64,000 nt of DNA from Pseudoalteromonas luteoviolacea NCIMB 1944. Its GTDB lineage: Bacteria; Pseudomonadota; Gammaproteobacteria; Enterobacterales; Alteromonadaceae. Below, one piece after another: positions 1-7,437 of this stretch. The DNA is taken from the NCBI RefSeq assembly GCF_001625565.1, contig NZ_AUXS01000042.1, forward strand, positions 1-64,000. The letters run 5' to 3'. Under the pieces are notes generated by a model that saw only the letters and a list, made by a program, of their open reading frames with translations, did not search any database and was not told the origin of the DNA. The position numbers and the translations under genes are program-made. The number at the start of each line of letters is the position of its first letter. Position 1 is the first letter of the stretch.

Positions 1-2
1 AT

Positions 3-20
3 TTTGAATTTTAATTCTCT
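3..20 (+). promoter_or_regulatory. ARG-box-like ArgR operator upstream of argA
   Basis: The 18 bases fit the ARG-box pattern WNTGAATWWWWATTCANW with a single mismatch (T instead of A after ATTC). The site lies about 50 bp before the argA start, where ArgR repression by arginine is expected. Only the right part of the promoter region is inside the window, so a second tandem box to the left cannot be seen. Confidence 0.65.
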
Positions 21-72
21 ATGATGGGGTTGTTTTGGTAAGTTAAATTATTGGCACTTTTATAAAAGGTAA

Positions 73-1425
73 ATGCTCGTGCGCACGACCGAACTCGTAG
101 ATGGTTTTCGTCAATCAACTCCTTATGTAAATGCTCACCGAGGGAAAACTTTTGTTGTGATGCTAGGTGGTGAAGCTGTTGATCAGCCTGGATATCGCAG
201 CATTATTAACGATGTGGCGTTGCTGACCAGTCTTGGTATTAAAATTGTGTTGGTGTTCGGTGCTAGACCTCAGTTTGATACTGCGTTGGCCAATGCGGGT
301 ATTCACAGTGAATTTCACAATCATATTCGAGTCACTGATGGAGATTCACTCCACATTATCAAGCAAGTGAGTGGGGCTATGCAGCTTGATATTACAGCCA
401 TGTTATCAATGTCTCTGAGTAGCACACCAATGTCAGGAACATCACTTAATGTGGTGAGTGGGAATTTTGTAATTGCGCAACCAATAGGTATTGATGAAGG
501 GGTGGATTATCACCATTCTGGTCGAGTGCGGCGTATTGATGTAGAGGGTATTCGACACCAACTTGATAATAACAGTATTGTCTTACTCGGCCCCATTTCG
601 GCCTCGGTAACAGGAGAAAGTTTTAATTTAACTGCCGAGGAAATTGCAACGCAAGTCGCACTGCGTTTAGATGCGGATAAGATGCTTGGTTTTTGCCATG
701 AAGCCGGTATCTTGGACGAACACGGTGAAGCCATTGCTGAGTTAATGCCCAATGAAGCTGAGCTGTTACTGGCCCGTGGAGAAACTTGTAATGCACCTTG
801 TAAAAGTGCAGCCGTGTTTTTACAGGCCTCAATTGATGCATGTCGTGGCGGGGTACACCGCTGTCATTTAGTCAGTTATCGAGAAGATGGTGCCTTGTTG
901 CAAGAGCTTTTTTCACTTGATGGGATCGGTACTCAAATTGCGCCACAGAGTTCAGAGCAACTGCGAAGCGCCAGTATCGCTGATATCAATGGCGTGCTTA
1001 ACTTAATTCGCCCTTTAGAGGAGCAGGGTTATCTAGTTAGGCGCTCTCGTGAGCAGCTGGAAATGGAAATAGAGCAATTTACTGTGATAGAGCGTGATGG
1101 GGTGATTATTGCGTGTGCTGCGTTTTACCCTTTTTCGGAGGAGCAGGTAGGTGAATTTGCCAGCCTTGCTGTTCATCCACAATATCGAGATGCCGATCGG
1201 GGCAGCTTTTTACTGCGCACTGTCATTAATAAAGCGCGCAGGCAAGGGTATAAGGCCCTGTTTGCGCTGACAACACGAAGCATTCATTGGTTTTTAGAAC
1301 AAGGCTTTGATTGTGCGGGTATAGAAGACTTACCAGCAAAGAAGAAATCACTTTATAACTACCAAAGGCGCTCTAAAATTCTTAAGTTAGATTTAACTCG
1401 GTTGCCTAAAAACCGATTGTTATAA
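73..1425 (+). CDS. argA: Amino-acid N-acetyltransferase (N-acetylglutamate synthase)
   Basis: The protein has 450 residues (E. coli ArgA has 443) and is collinear with it. It catalyses the first step of arginine synthesis, acetyl-CoA plus glutamate to N-acetylglutamate, in the cytoplasm. The N-terminal amino-acid-kinase-like domain (about 1-290) carries the MLGGEA and VVSGNF stretches and serves allosteric arginine binding in this family. The C-terminal GNAT domain (about 300-440) contains [14 protein letters not shown], the acetyl-CoA loop region [11 protein letters not shown], and LTTRSIHWF. The ATG follows AAGG at good spacing. An ARG-box-like site lies just upstream and a strong hairpin terminator follows, so the gene is probably transcribed alone. 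It is the classical stand-alone form, not the ArgH-fused acetyltransferase found in some relatives. Confidence 0.97.
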   Translation: MLVRTTELVDGFRQSTPYVNAHRGKTFVVMLGGEAVDQPGYRSIINDVALLTSLGIKIVLVFGARPQFDTALANAGIHSEFHNHIRVTDGDSLHIIKQVSGAMQLDITAMLSMSLSSTPMSGTSLNVVSGNFVIAQPIGIDEGVDYHHSGRVRRIDVEGIRHQLDNNSIVLLGPISASVTGESFNLTAEEIATQVALRLDADKMLGFCHEAGILDEHGEAIAELMPNEAELLLARGETCNAPCKSAAVFLQASIDACRGGVHRCHLVSYREDGALLQELFSLDGIGTQIAPQSSEQLRSASIADINGVLNLIRPLEEQGYLVRRSREQLEMEIEQFTVIERDGVIIACAAFYPFSEEQVGEFASLAVHPQYRDADRGSFLLRTVINKARRQGYKALFALTTRSIHWFLEQGFDCAGIEDLPAKKKSLYNYQRRSKILKLDLTRLPKNRLL

Positions 1426-1451
1426 AAAACGGGGCTGAAAGGCCCCGTTTT
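1426..1451 (+). terminator. Intrinsic terminator after argA
   Basis: A perfect 10-bp stem (AAAACGGGGC with GCCCCGTTTT) and a 6-nt loop begin directly after the argA stop codon. The A-rich and T-rich flanks make it bidirectional, so it can also serve the convergent gene that ends at 1477. Confidence 0.9.
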
Positions 1452-1476
1452 GCGTAATAACGTGAAATGTATTGCG

Positions 1477-2172
1477 CTATTGCTCAATAAACATCTCTTC
1501 CATTTTCAACCCTGTGAGCTTTTTCAGCGAGTTAATTAGGTAGTACAGGGCAACAAAAAAGATCACCATGGTGGGTAATACAATAACCGGATAACTCAAT
1601 GCGGTCATACGGCCTAATTCATTGTTATATGCTTCAGTCCCAGCTGGACTAACGACAATCATTTTAGCGAGCACATAATTGAGTACGGATGATAGGAAAA
1701 AAGATCCAGCAAGAATATTAGACGCAACAATTTGCACTTTGGGTAACTTATCTAAATTCCCTTTTTCTTTTAACGCGGAGTCAATTTTGGGAATGTCCAT
1801 GACGTTTTCATTAAACAGCATGGTTTTAAGCAATGGGTACTTGGTATACTGACTGACCACAATCGCAACCCCTATCACCCCAGGGATCAAGGCTTCTTTA
1901 ATGGCGATATATTTGGCGTCGAGCTCGAGAAGGCTAATCCCGCCAGTTAATAAAACAGAGACAATACCAAGGGCGGAAATAAAGTTAAACTTCCCCGTTT
2001 TTTGGCGCTCCCAAAGACCAAATCCAACAGGGAATGCCAGTGCGACTACGACACCCAGTGACGGCCCTAAGTGCTCTTCTCCTGAAAAGCGCGTCAAAAT
2101 AATCACTGGAAGAATAATATTAAAAAGCATCTGGCTAAAGAAGCCAGAGGGTTTGTTGTCGGGTTCAGCCAT
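1477..2172 (-). CDS. Multi-pass membrane protein (VC0807-like)
   Basis: A 231-residue protein with about five to six hydrophobic segments (around 15-30, 33-52, 62-80, 88-108, 150-170 and 198-215). A charged cytoplasmic-looking loop lies near 118-145 (IDSALKEKGNLDK). No catalytic motif is visible. The pattern resembles conserved membrane proteins annotated as the VC0807 family, which have no known function. That name is from memory and is uncertain. The gene is convergent with argA across a shared terminator and has no operon partner on its strand. Confidence 0.6.
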   Translation of the reverse strand: MAEPDNKPSGFFSQMLFNIILPVIILTRFSGEEHLGPSLGVVVALAFPVGFGLWERQKTGKFNFISALGIVSVLLTGGISLLELDAKYIAIKEALIPGVIGVAIVVSQYTKYPLLKTMLFNENVMDIPKIDSALKEKGNLDKLPKVQIVASNILAGSFFLSSVLNYVLAKMIVVSPAGTEAYNNELGRMTALSYPVIVLPTMVIFFVALYYLINSLKKLTGLKMEEMFIEQ

Positions 2173-2376
2173 TGATACCTCAAAAAATAAAATGCATTAA
2201 TGCCCAGAGTGTACGGCAAGAGGGGGCTGTGCGGCAATCCCTATACGCCATAGTGGTAATATTGCAGAGCACGTAGCTGGCAAATGGATTGCGAGATATA
2301 ATAGAGCCATTAATGTTTATTTTGAGTTTAATTCATCTCAAAGTAGCGTGAATAAGTGTATAGAGAGTTAAAAACC

Positions 2377-2625
2377 ATGATCAACGACCAAGAAGAAATC
2401 AGCAGTTTAGCTGAATTAGAAGCATTTTTACTGCTAGTGGAAAACGGCGGGTTAGGCCTTGAAAACGTGGCGGGAATTGCACTGGCAACCCACAATAGCA
2501 ATGGTCACCCATTCGTCGCAGTACTTGACGACAAACATCAACTGCTACTAGGGCGTTGGGTTACCCAAGACGTATTTGAGAACGGTAAAGAGTTGGTACG
2601 TACTGGACCGAAAAAAACACATTGA
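2377..2625 (+). CDS. Small conserved hypothetical protein (82 aa)
   Basis: The reading frame extends upstream, but the ATG at 2377 is preferred because it follows an AGAGAG stretch and starts the protein at MINDQEEI. The product is soluble, with an acidic helical N-terminus (SSLAELEAFLLLVENGG) followed by a beta-rich part (PFVAVLDDKHQLLLGRWV). There is no signal peptide and no family is recognised. A TATAAT at 2297-2302 may be its -10 element. The gene stands alone before the sdhC-like gene. Confidence 0.6.
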   Translation: MINDQEEISSLAELEAFLLLVENGGLGLENVAGIALATHNSNGHPFVAVLDDKHQLLLGRWVTQDVFENGKELVRTGPKKTH

Positions 2626-2836
2626 TGGCTTCGGTGAGGGTGGGGGTCTATCCTCACTAACTCACTCCCCTCATGGTCGTCATGATCAACTCATTGATAC
2701 GAACCTAATATACACAAGTTAATTTGGTTCCTATTTCTCTTCGCATACCCACCCTTACAAGATAATATTTTACTACATTTGTAACTGGTAATGATTTGCG
2801 TTAGCATTTATGTACATTTGCATTTGGGTATTTAAT

Positions 2837-3217
2837 ATGAAAAGAGAACGGCCTACGAATCTGGCAATTCAGACTATGGCGTTACCTATCACGGCGTACG
2901 CGTCAATTTTACACCGTGTCAGCGGCGTAATTGTTTGGATGGCATTGGTTGTTTTATTACCGCTGCTTATCTTCGCACTTCAATCGACACACAACTTTAG
3001 TACATTAACGTCTTTATTTACCGAAAACTTCTTGATCCAGTTTATTGTTTGGGGCCTGTTAACAGCATTGGGCTATTACTGCTTGGGTACAATTAAGCAT
3101 ATTATTCAAGAGTTTGGCTACTTTGAGGAGCTTGCCAGTGGCTGCATGATTTCACGGGTTGCTATTGGTTTGGGGATCGTATTGAGTATCGTAATTGGAG
3201 TTTGGATATGGCTATAA
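2837..3217 (+). CDS. sdhC: SdhC-like membrane anchor lacking the heme-ligand histidine
   Basis: 126 residues with three membrane helices, collinear with E. coli SdhC from the N-terminal RP.NL motif through the SILHRVSGV motif to FGYFEE. In the family it forms, with SdhD, the membrane anchor of succinate dehydrogenase, holding ubiquinone and heme b. The quinone-site residues Ser23 and Arg27 (E. coli Ser27, Arg31) are present. The residue aligned with the heme ligand His84 is Tyr81 (WGLLTALGYY), while His88, aligned with E. coli His91, is kept. The ATG at 2837 is chosen because it gives the usual family N-terminus; its ribosome-binding site is weak. The gene overlaps sdhD by 10 nt. No sdhA or sdhB follows, which is abnormal for this operon. 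Confidence 0.9.
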   Translation: MKRERPTNLAIQTMALPITAYASILHRVSGVIVWMALVVLLPLLIFALQSTHNFSTLTSLFTENFLIQFIVWGLLTALGYYCLGTIKHIIQEFGYFEELASGCMISRVAIGLGIVLSIVIGVWIWL

Positions 3218-3549
3218 CGGGAATTGCACGCTCGGGAACAAAGCAGTGGGTATTACAGCGTATTGGCAATGCACTGATCGTTGCATACAGCATTATGTTG
3301 CTTGTATTGCTGTTCAATGCGCCTATTTCGGATCACCAGAGTTTGCGTGATTTTCTAGCGCCAACTTGGTTCAAAGTGGTGTCTACGCTGTGTGTGAGTA
3401 TTTTTGCTTTGAATGGCATGCTTGCCGGGTGGCAAATAGCTGGTGATTACGTTAAAGGCACCGGCGCAAATAAGGTATTTAACACACTGTGTGTTATTTT
3501 AAGTTTAACAACCATTGCTGCGGTGATTAAACTGCTTTGGTTATCCTGA
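3208..3549 (+). CDS. sdhD: SdhD-like membrane anchor lacking the heme-ligand histidine
   Basis: 113 residues and three hydrophobic helices. The match to E. coli SdhD is best around GWQIAGDYVK, which aligns with MWQVLTDYVK. Tyr81 (E. coli Tyr83, quinone site) and Asp80 are kept, but the residue aligned with heme ligand His71 is Asn69. Translation is probably coupled to sdhC: the ATG lies inside the sdhC 3' end, with GGAG 7 nt upstream. The longer TTG start at 3202 is less likely. With the sdhC change, both axial heme ligands are missing from this pair. The next gene is convergent, so no iron-sulfur or flavoprotein subunit is encoded here. Confidence 0.88.
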   Translation: MAITGIARSGTKQWVLQRIGNALIVAYSIMLLVLLFNAPISDHQSLRDFLAPTWFKVVSTLCVSIFALNGMLAGWQIAGDYVKGTGANKVFNTLCVILSLTTIAAVIKLLWLS

Positions 3550-3567
3550 TTTGATCAACCAGCTATG

Positions 3568-3864
3568 CTAGTGCTCTTCTTCTAAGGAGAAGAGCAAATC
3601 TAGCCCAGGTAACAACACACTGACAGCCAGTAGAGCTGCACACAATGCCCAAGCATAGCTCAATTCAGTATGCGTCTTTACCAGCCAAGAAACGCTGCTA
3701 CTTAGCCAAAAAACATTAATAAGCATAATACTAAAATTGGGTCTTAGCGGCTTGGCACAGTATTTACAAGTCAAGGGCTCGCGATTCAGTAAAGCGATAC
3801 GCTCGGTTAGCTTGAGTGGCTTATTACAGCAGGGGCAGGTTCGAGTAGCAAAATCTTTAAACAT
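3568..3864 (-). CDS. Zinc-ribbon membrane protein (hypothetical)
   Basis: 98 residues. Two CxxC knuckles (Cys10/Cys13 and Cys33/Cys36) form a likely zinc ribbon in the N-terminal 40 residues. Two hydrophobic segments follow (about 46-62 and 70-92), with a short acidic tail (EEEH). The fold resembles small membrane proteins with cytoplasmic zinc ribbons whose function is unknown. The start codon is the only sensible Met. It lies at the edge of a long palindrome with no Shine-Dalgarno before it, so translation may be leaderless or controlled by the hairpin. The gene is convergent with sdhD. Confidence 0.7.
   Translation of the reverse strand: MFKDFATRTCPCCNKPLKLTERIALLNREPLTCKYCAKPLRPNFSIMLINVFWLSSSVSWLVKTHTELSYAWALCAALLAVSVLLPGLDLLFSLEEEH
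3573..3595. terminator. Possible hairpin at convergent 3' ends
   Basis: An 8-bp inverted repeat (GCTCTTCT with AGAAGAGC, 7-nt loop) lies just after sdhD and inside the last codons of the opposing zinc-ribbon gene. There is no T tract, so its role as a terminator is uncertain. Confidence 0.35.
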
Positions 3865-3910
3865 ACGCGTAGACTTGAATGATAATTGTTATCATTCAAG
3901 TCTACGCGTA
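3864..3910. promoter_or_regulatory. 22-bp perfect inverted repeat with Fur-box-like core
   Basis: The arms 3864-3885 and 3889-3910 are perfect reverse complements around a 3-nt spacer (TTG). The centre, TGATAATTGTTATCA, matches the 7-1-7 Fur pattern TGATAATNATTATCA at all but one position. The left edge includes the A of the zinc-ribbon start codon (minus strand). A Fur site explains about 15-19 bp; the remaining matched arms do not follow from it and would form a very stable hairpin in RNA or single-stranded DNA. Confidence 0.6.
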
Positions 3911-4058
3911 TTATGGAATAATTAAAAGCCCAATGAGAAATTTATTGTGTAGTAAGGGGCGTTTTTGTGTTTCAGTTGGAGGGGGAGTTGTGGTTGGTTT
4001 TGACTGCGTTAAAACGGGTAAGTAGCGAAGGTGAGTTTCCTTCGCTATGATGATGGTG

Positions 4059-4214
4059 TTACGCCGTAGTACCTGGGCAGGCAAAAGCGAGTTTGGTTGG
4101 CAAAGGCATATCACCTTGTCTACCACCTGCAATGATTGCTGTGGTATGTGGTGAAATCGCCTCGCTGTGTTGAGACAAATTCTTAAGTTGCTTTTTATTA
4201 ATTTTTGTTTTCAT
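4059..4214 (-). CDS. Small double-glycine leader peptide (lanthipeptide-precursor-like)
   Basis: A 51-codon frame with AAGGA 8 nt before its ATG. The N-terminus MKTKINKKQLKNLSQ resembles the start of the peptide at 33376-33579 (MKLKLNKKGIKQLSQ). Both then lead to a GG pair, here Gly30-Gly31. Such MKxKxNKKxxKxLS leaders are typical of small ribosomal-peptide precursors often annotated as class I lanthipeptides in Pseudoalteromonas-like genomes. The predicted core after GG is about 20 residues with one Cys and several Thr (FACPGTTA end). No modification, protease or transport gene is adjacent. An overlapping longer frame on the same strand (3911-4132) lacks coding character. Confidence 0.65.
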   Translation of the reverse strand: MKTKINKKQLKNLSQHSEAISPHTTAIIAGGRQGDMPLPTKLAFACPGTTA

Positions 4215-4359
4215 AAAATATTCCTTATTTATGTTGTTATTTGAAACAAATATACAATTTCATGTTTGTAATTGAATTGCAAGCCTTTTAAGGCCTTTAA
4301 GTACAATAATAAGTAGCTGAAAATGCAAATGAAGACATCCGTGTCTCCCGTTTAATTAG

Positions 4360-5505
4360 TTAAACAAGTCCAGTCACGATCCCGGCCAATATAAAAGTTA
4401 ACACCAACCAAATGATGGGGAGCTTGAGTTGTTTCAGTAAGAAAAAACCCACCAGTACTAGCGCAATATCATAGGGAGCGAAGACCGCGCTGACAAATAC
4501 CGGCTGGTACAAAGCGGCTATTAACAGTCCCACTACGGCGGCATTAACGCCATTGAGAGCTCCTGCGACGTGCGGCATTTGCGCGAGTGTTTGCCAGTTT
4601 TTTAGCACTGCCAACAGCAGTAAAAAGCCAGGTAAAAACACGGCGATTGTTGCAATCAGAGAGCCTGCAATCGGGTTGTCTGGTAGTAGTTCATAGCCGA
4701 TATATGTTGCAAAAGTAAACATTGGACCGGGTACAGCTTGTGCCGCGGCATAGCCAGTTAAAAAGCTATCTTGGCTGAGTTGATCACCTACGATGTTTTG
4801 TAATAGAGGCAGAACAACATGACCACCACCAAATACTAGGCTGCCCGCTTGATAAAAATCATTAAACAGGGCGACCGAGGGCATGAGCTTTGCGGCAAAT
4901 GGCAGACCAATTAAAAGTGCTAAGAATAAAAAAAGTGGGGTGTAACTCGGTTTAAAAACTTGGTTTGTTGGTTTGGGTTGCGTCTGTTTTAAATAATGTG
5001 CACCGACCATAGCTGCAAGTAGTAAGATCCCAATTTGCACTGAGATACTTGGTGCGATGAGTAACACCGTCGCTGTTAAAATACACAAACCAACGGTAAG
5101 GGTGCTTTTGCAAAAGTTTTTGTACATACCCCATGCAGCGTCGGCAACCACGACGACAGCAAGCAATTTCAAGCCATGTACTACGCTCTGAAAGAGGTCA
5201 TTTTGGGTGATTTGGCTGGCAACCACAGCTAAGCCAATCATGATTAATATCGACGGTAGTGTGAACCCTAAAAAGGCGGCCAAAGCGCCGGGCAAGCCTC
5301 CTCGTTTATAACCAAGAGCAAAGCCCACTTGACTTGATCCCGGCCCTGGTAAAAATTGGCTGAGAGCAACTATTTGGCCATACTCATGGTCATCGAGCCA
5401 TTTGAGTTTTTCAACAAAGGTTTGTCTAAAATAACCGATATGTGCAGCGGGTCCGCCAAAGCTAACCCAGCCAAGCAAGAAAAAGAGTTTAAATATGGTA
5501 AACAT
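4360..5505 (-). CDS. chrA: ChrA-family chromate efflux transporter
   Basis: 381 residues with the full two-domain CHR architecture, each half having about five to six membrane helices. The N-half signature WVSFGGPAAHIGYFRQTFVE and the ALSQFLPGPGSSQVGFALG stretch are present. The C-half repeats the pattern as GSLVFGGGHVVLPLLQ and AAAQAVPGPMFTFATYIG. Family members export chromate from the cytoplasm, though some may carry other anions. The gene is divergent from a LysR regulator, which probably controls it. An AATCAA/TTGATT inverted repeat lies in the 113-bp shared promoter region. Confidence 0.93.
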   Translation of the reverse strand: MFTIFKLFFLLGWVSFGGPAAHIGYFRQTFVEKLKWLDDHEYGQIVALSQFLPGPGSSQVGFALGYKRGGLPGALAAFLGFTLPSILIMIGLAVVASQITQNDLFQSVVHGLKLLAVVVVADAAWGMYKNFCKSTLTVGLCILTATVLLIAPSISVQIGILLLAAMVGAHYLKQTQPKPTNQVFKPSYTPLFLFLALLIGLPFAAKLMPSVALFNDFYQAGSLVFGGGHVVLPLLQNIVGDQLSQDSFLTGYAAAQAVPGPMFTFATYIGYELLPDNPIAGSLIATIAVFLPGFLLLLAVLKNWQTLAQMPHVAGALNGVNAAVVGLLIAALYQPVFVSAVFAPYDIALVLVGFFLLKQLKLPIIWLVLTFILAGIVTGLV

Positions 5506-5568
5506 GTTGAGTGCTTTTTTGGATGCGAGTTTAATTCATGCCATTAGGTTAAAAAATGCATTACAATT

Positions 5569-5590
5569 AATCAAATTAATAGTATTGATT
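5569..5590. promoter_or_regulatory. Candidate LysR operator between chrA and its regulator
   Basis: AATCAA and TTGATT form an interrupted inverted repeat with a 10-nt AT-rich spacer, located between the divergent chrA and lysR starts. Dyads of this type with T-N11-A character are usual for LysR-family binding. No consensus for this particular regulator is known. Confidence 0.4.
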
Positions 5591-5618
5591 GTTTCTATGA
5601 ATTATATGGGATGTTTGG

Positions 5619-6539
5619 GTGAGTTTTAGTGACGTACAGTGGCGTAATGTAGATCTGAATTTATTGGTGGCCTTTGCGTATTTATATCGTTACCAAAGTG
5701 TGAGTGTTGCAGCACACAAAAGTTGTGTTAGCCAATCCGCTATGAGTCATAGTCTTTCACGACTGCGCTCGCTGTTTAACGATGTGCTATTTGAACGGCA
5801 AGGACATAAAATGGTGGCCACCGAGCGTGCGCATCTCTTGGCACCAACAATCACCAAACTACTAGATAGTGTAAGTAACGACCTTTTGACGAGCACACCA
5901 TTTAATCCGGCAGAGTATGCAGGGGTGTGCCGTATCGGGCTAACCGATTATGCGGAATTTATCTTTGCTCCGGCGATTTTTGATGCCATCCGTAAGCAGG
6001 CACCGAAGGCACAAATTAGCTTTATCAATGTAAATCGAAGTAACTACGTCACTTTGGCAGAGCAAGAGAAATTGGATATTGTCATCGGCAGTATCGCAAA
6101 GCCTGATCCCGCTTTTTGTGCTCATCATCTTTACACTGAACGGCACGTATGTATTGCTGATCCTAGGCATGTTGTATGTGAAGAAGGGCTATCTGCAGCG
6201 GCATTTGCACAGGTTGAGCACGCCTTGGTCAGCCCCGATGGACAGTTGACAACGGGCGTTGACGACACGTTAAAAACGCTAGGGCTCACACGCAGAGTCA
6301 CTGTGGCCACGCGTAACTTTATGACTATCCAGAGTTTATTACAGGGTCGAAAATTAATCGCCATAGTGCCAAAAAAGATGGCTGATATTGCATGTAAAAA
6401 CAGCCGGCTGCGTCATTTTGAGCCCCCCATTGTGGTGCCCGATTTCGCCATTGCGATGCTGTGGTTTAACCGCAAAGAAGGCGATGACAAAAATGTGTGG
6501 CTCAGAGCCCTATTACATGACTTGCTGGCAAGTGCATAA
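5619..6539 (+). CDS. LysR-family transcriptional regulator (next to chrA)
   Basis: 306 residues. The N-terminal winged HTH (about 10-70) has the LysR pattern (LLVAFAYLYRYQSVSVAAHKS, then QSAMSHSLSRLR). A type 2 periplasmic-binding-protein-like effector domain follows. The start is GTG at 5619: the nearby upstream ATGs run into stops within a few codons, and GGGA lies about 10 nt before the GTG. It is divergent from chrA, so it probably controls chrA and itself. The inducer cannot be told from the sequence. Confidence 0.88.
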   Translation: MSFSDVQWRNVDLNLLVAFAYLYRYQSVSVAAHKSCVSQSAMSHSLSRLRSLFNDVLFERQGHKMVATERAHLLAPTITKLLDSVSNDLLTSTPFNPAEYAGVCRIGLTDYAEFIFAPAIFDAIRKQAPKAQISFINVNRSNYVTLAEQEKLDIVIGSIAKPDPAFCAHHLYTERHVCIADPRHVVCEEGLSAAAFAQVEHALVSPDGQLTTGVDDTLKTLGLTRRVTVATRNFMTIQSLLQGRKLIAIVPKKMADIACKNSRLRHFEPPIVVPDFAIAMLWFNRKEGDDKNVWLRALLHDLLASA

Positions 6540-6541
6540 AT

Positions 6542-6571
6542 GATAGCCACCGTTGACTAACCGTGGCTATC
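6542..6571. terminator. Convergent terminator hairpin
   Basis: A perfect 9-bp stem (GATAGCCAC with GTGGCTATC) with a 12-nt loop lies between the converging LysR and spondin-lipoprotein genes. The T tract is short, so it may act in either direction. Confidence 0.65.
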
Positions 6572-6579
6572 TTATGAGC

Positions 6580-7341
6580 CTATTGCATTAAAGTGATCTT
6601 GATAAATCCAATATTCTCTCCACTTGTAAAGTGAACGCCATTTGTAAAGTCAGTATCAGTGCGTTCACTGCTGAGTAAAGTGATGGTGGCTTGTGGATCT
6701 GTGGGCGAATCAGCGGCGCTAAATGTCGCGCCACTGTCACTGCCAGCATCGTACACTTTAAGTTGGATAGTTTGTTCATCTACCCACTGATTATCATTAA
6801 AAAGTAACAAGCTATCGATCCCAATAAACCAGTCAGGGCTGGGAGCAACCATAGAAACCACACTCAGATAAGGGAAAGACTGGCTTGCCTCAAATGTCAT
6901 TGAAACACTTTTACTGCTACCTGAAATGCCAGATTCATCAATTAAGTAACTCGAATTACCCAGATTTTGTATATCGCTTATTTCATTTCTAAGTAGTGTC
7001 TTTGAGCCAGTTTCTGCCATGCTGGCAATCCCCGCGCTCGCCGAGGTTTCTCGCTGAAAAATCCGCCCTTGTTCATTGTGTGTGAGGCCGATAACAGGTG
7101 AGAAGTGAGTACCGCTGGGGTAATTTGTCGGAAAGTTGCTGCGCTCCCAAGTACGGGTAAATGTCAGCTCATAAGTCACTGTATTGGCAGGTGCAGGCGT
7201 CGTGGTTGTTGTAGAACCAGTGGATGTATTGGTGGGTGTTGTTGCGGCTGGCGAATTTGTTGGAGATGACGAGGAGCTGCCGCCGCAAGCAGTTAAGCCC
7301 ATAACCGTACACAGTATTGCCAATTTGAGTGGATTTATCAT
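6580..7341 (-). CDS. Spondin-domain lipoprotein
   Basis: 253 residues from the ATG at 7341, which follows GAGGG. A lipobox (GLTAC, Cys about 20) is followed by a low-complexity Ser/Thr/Pro linker (about 21-52) that sets the domain away from the membrane. The remainder matches the bacterial spondin domain: HFSPVIGLTHN, MAETGS, PSPDWFIGIDSL and YDAGSDSG are the usual landmarks. The last two contain the acidic residues that bind calcium in F-spondin domains. The function in bacteria is unknown; surface adhesion is a reasonable inference. It stands alone between two convergent or co-directional regulators. Confidence 0.85.
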   Translation of the reverse strand: MINPLKLAILCTVMGLTACGGSSSSSPTNSPAATTPTNTSTGSTTTTTPAPANTVTYELTFTRTWERSNFPTNYPSGTHFSPVIGLTHNEQGRIFQRETSASAGIASMAETGSKTLLRNEISDIQNLGNSSYLIDESGISGSSKSVSMTFEASQSFPYLSVVSMVAPSPDWFIGIDSLLLFNDNQWVDEQTIQLKVYDAGSDSGATFSAADSPTDPQATITLLSSERTDTDFTNGVHFTSGENIGFIKITLMQ

Positions 7342-7437
7342 AATTGAGCCCTCAAGCGAATTAAAGTTGCCTGTCACACAGACCTTAATAACAGTAGTTA
7401 TATTTCACTTATTCTGCGTTTTTTTTGCACAAAAGTG

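Noticed and set aside
3911..4132. 73-residue minus-strand frame
   Set aside because: Overlaps the better-supported 51-residue leader peptide in another frame, has no ribosome-binding site, and its product is Pro/Thr-rich without family resemblance.
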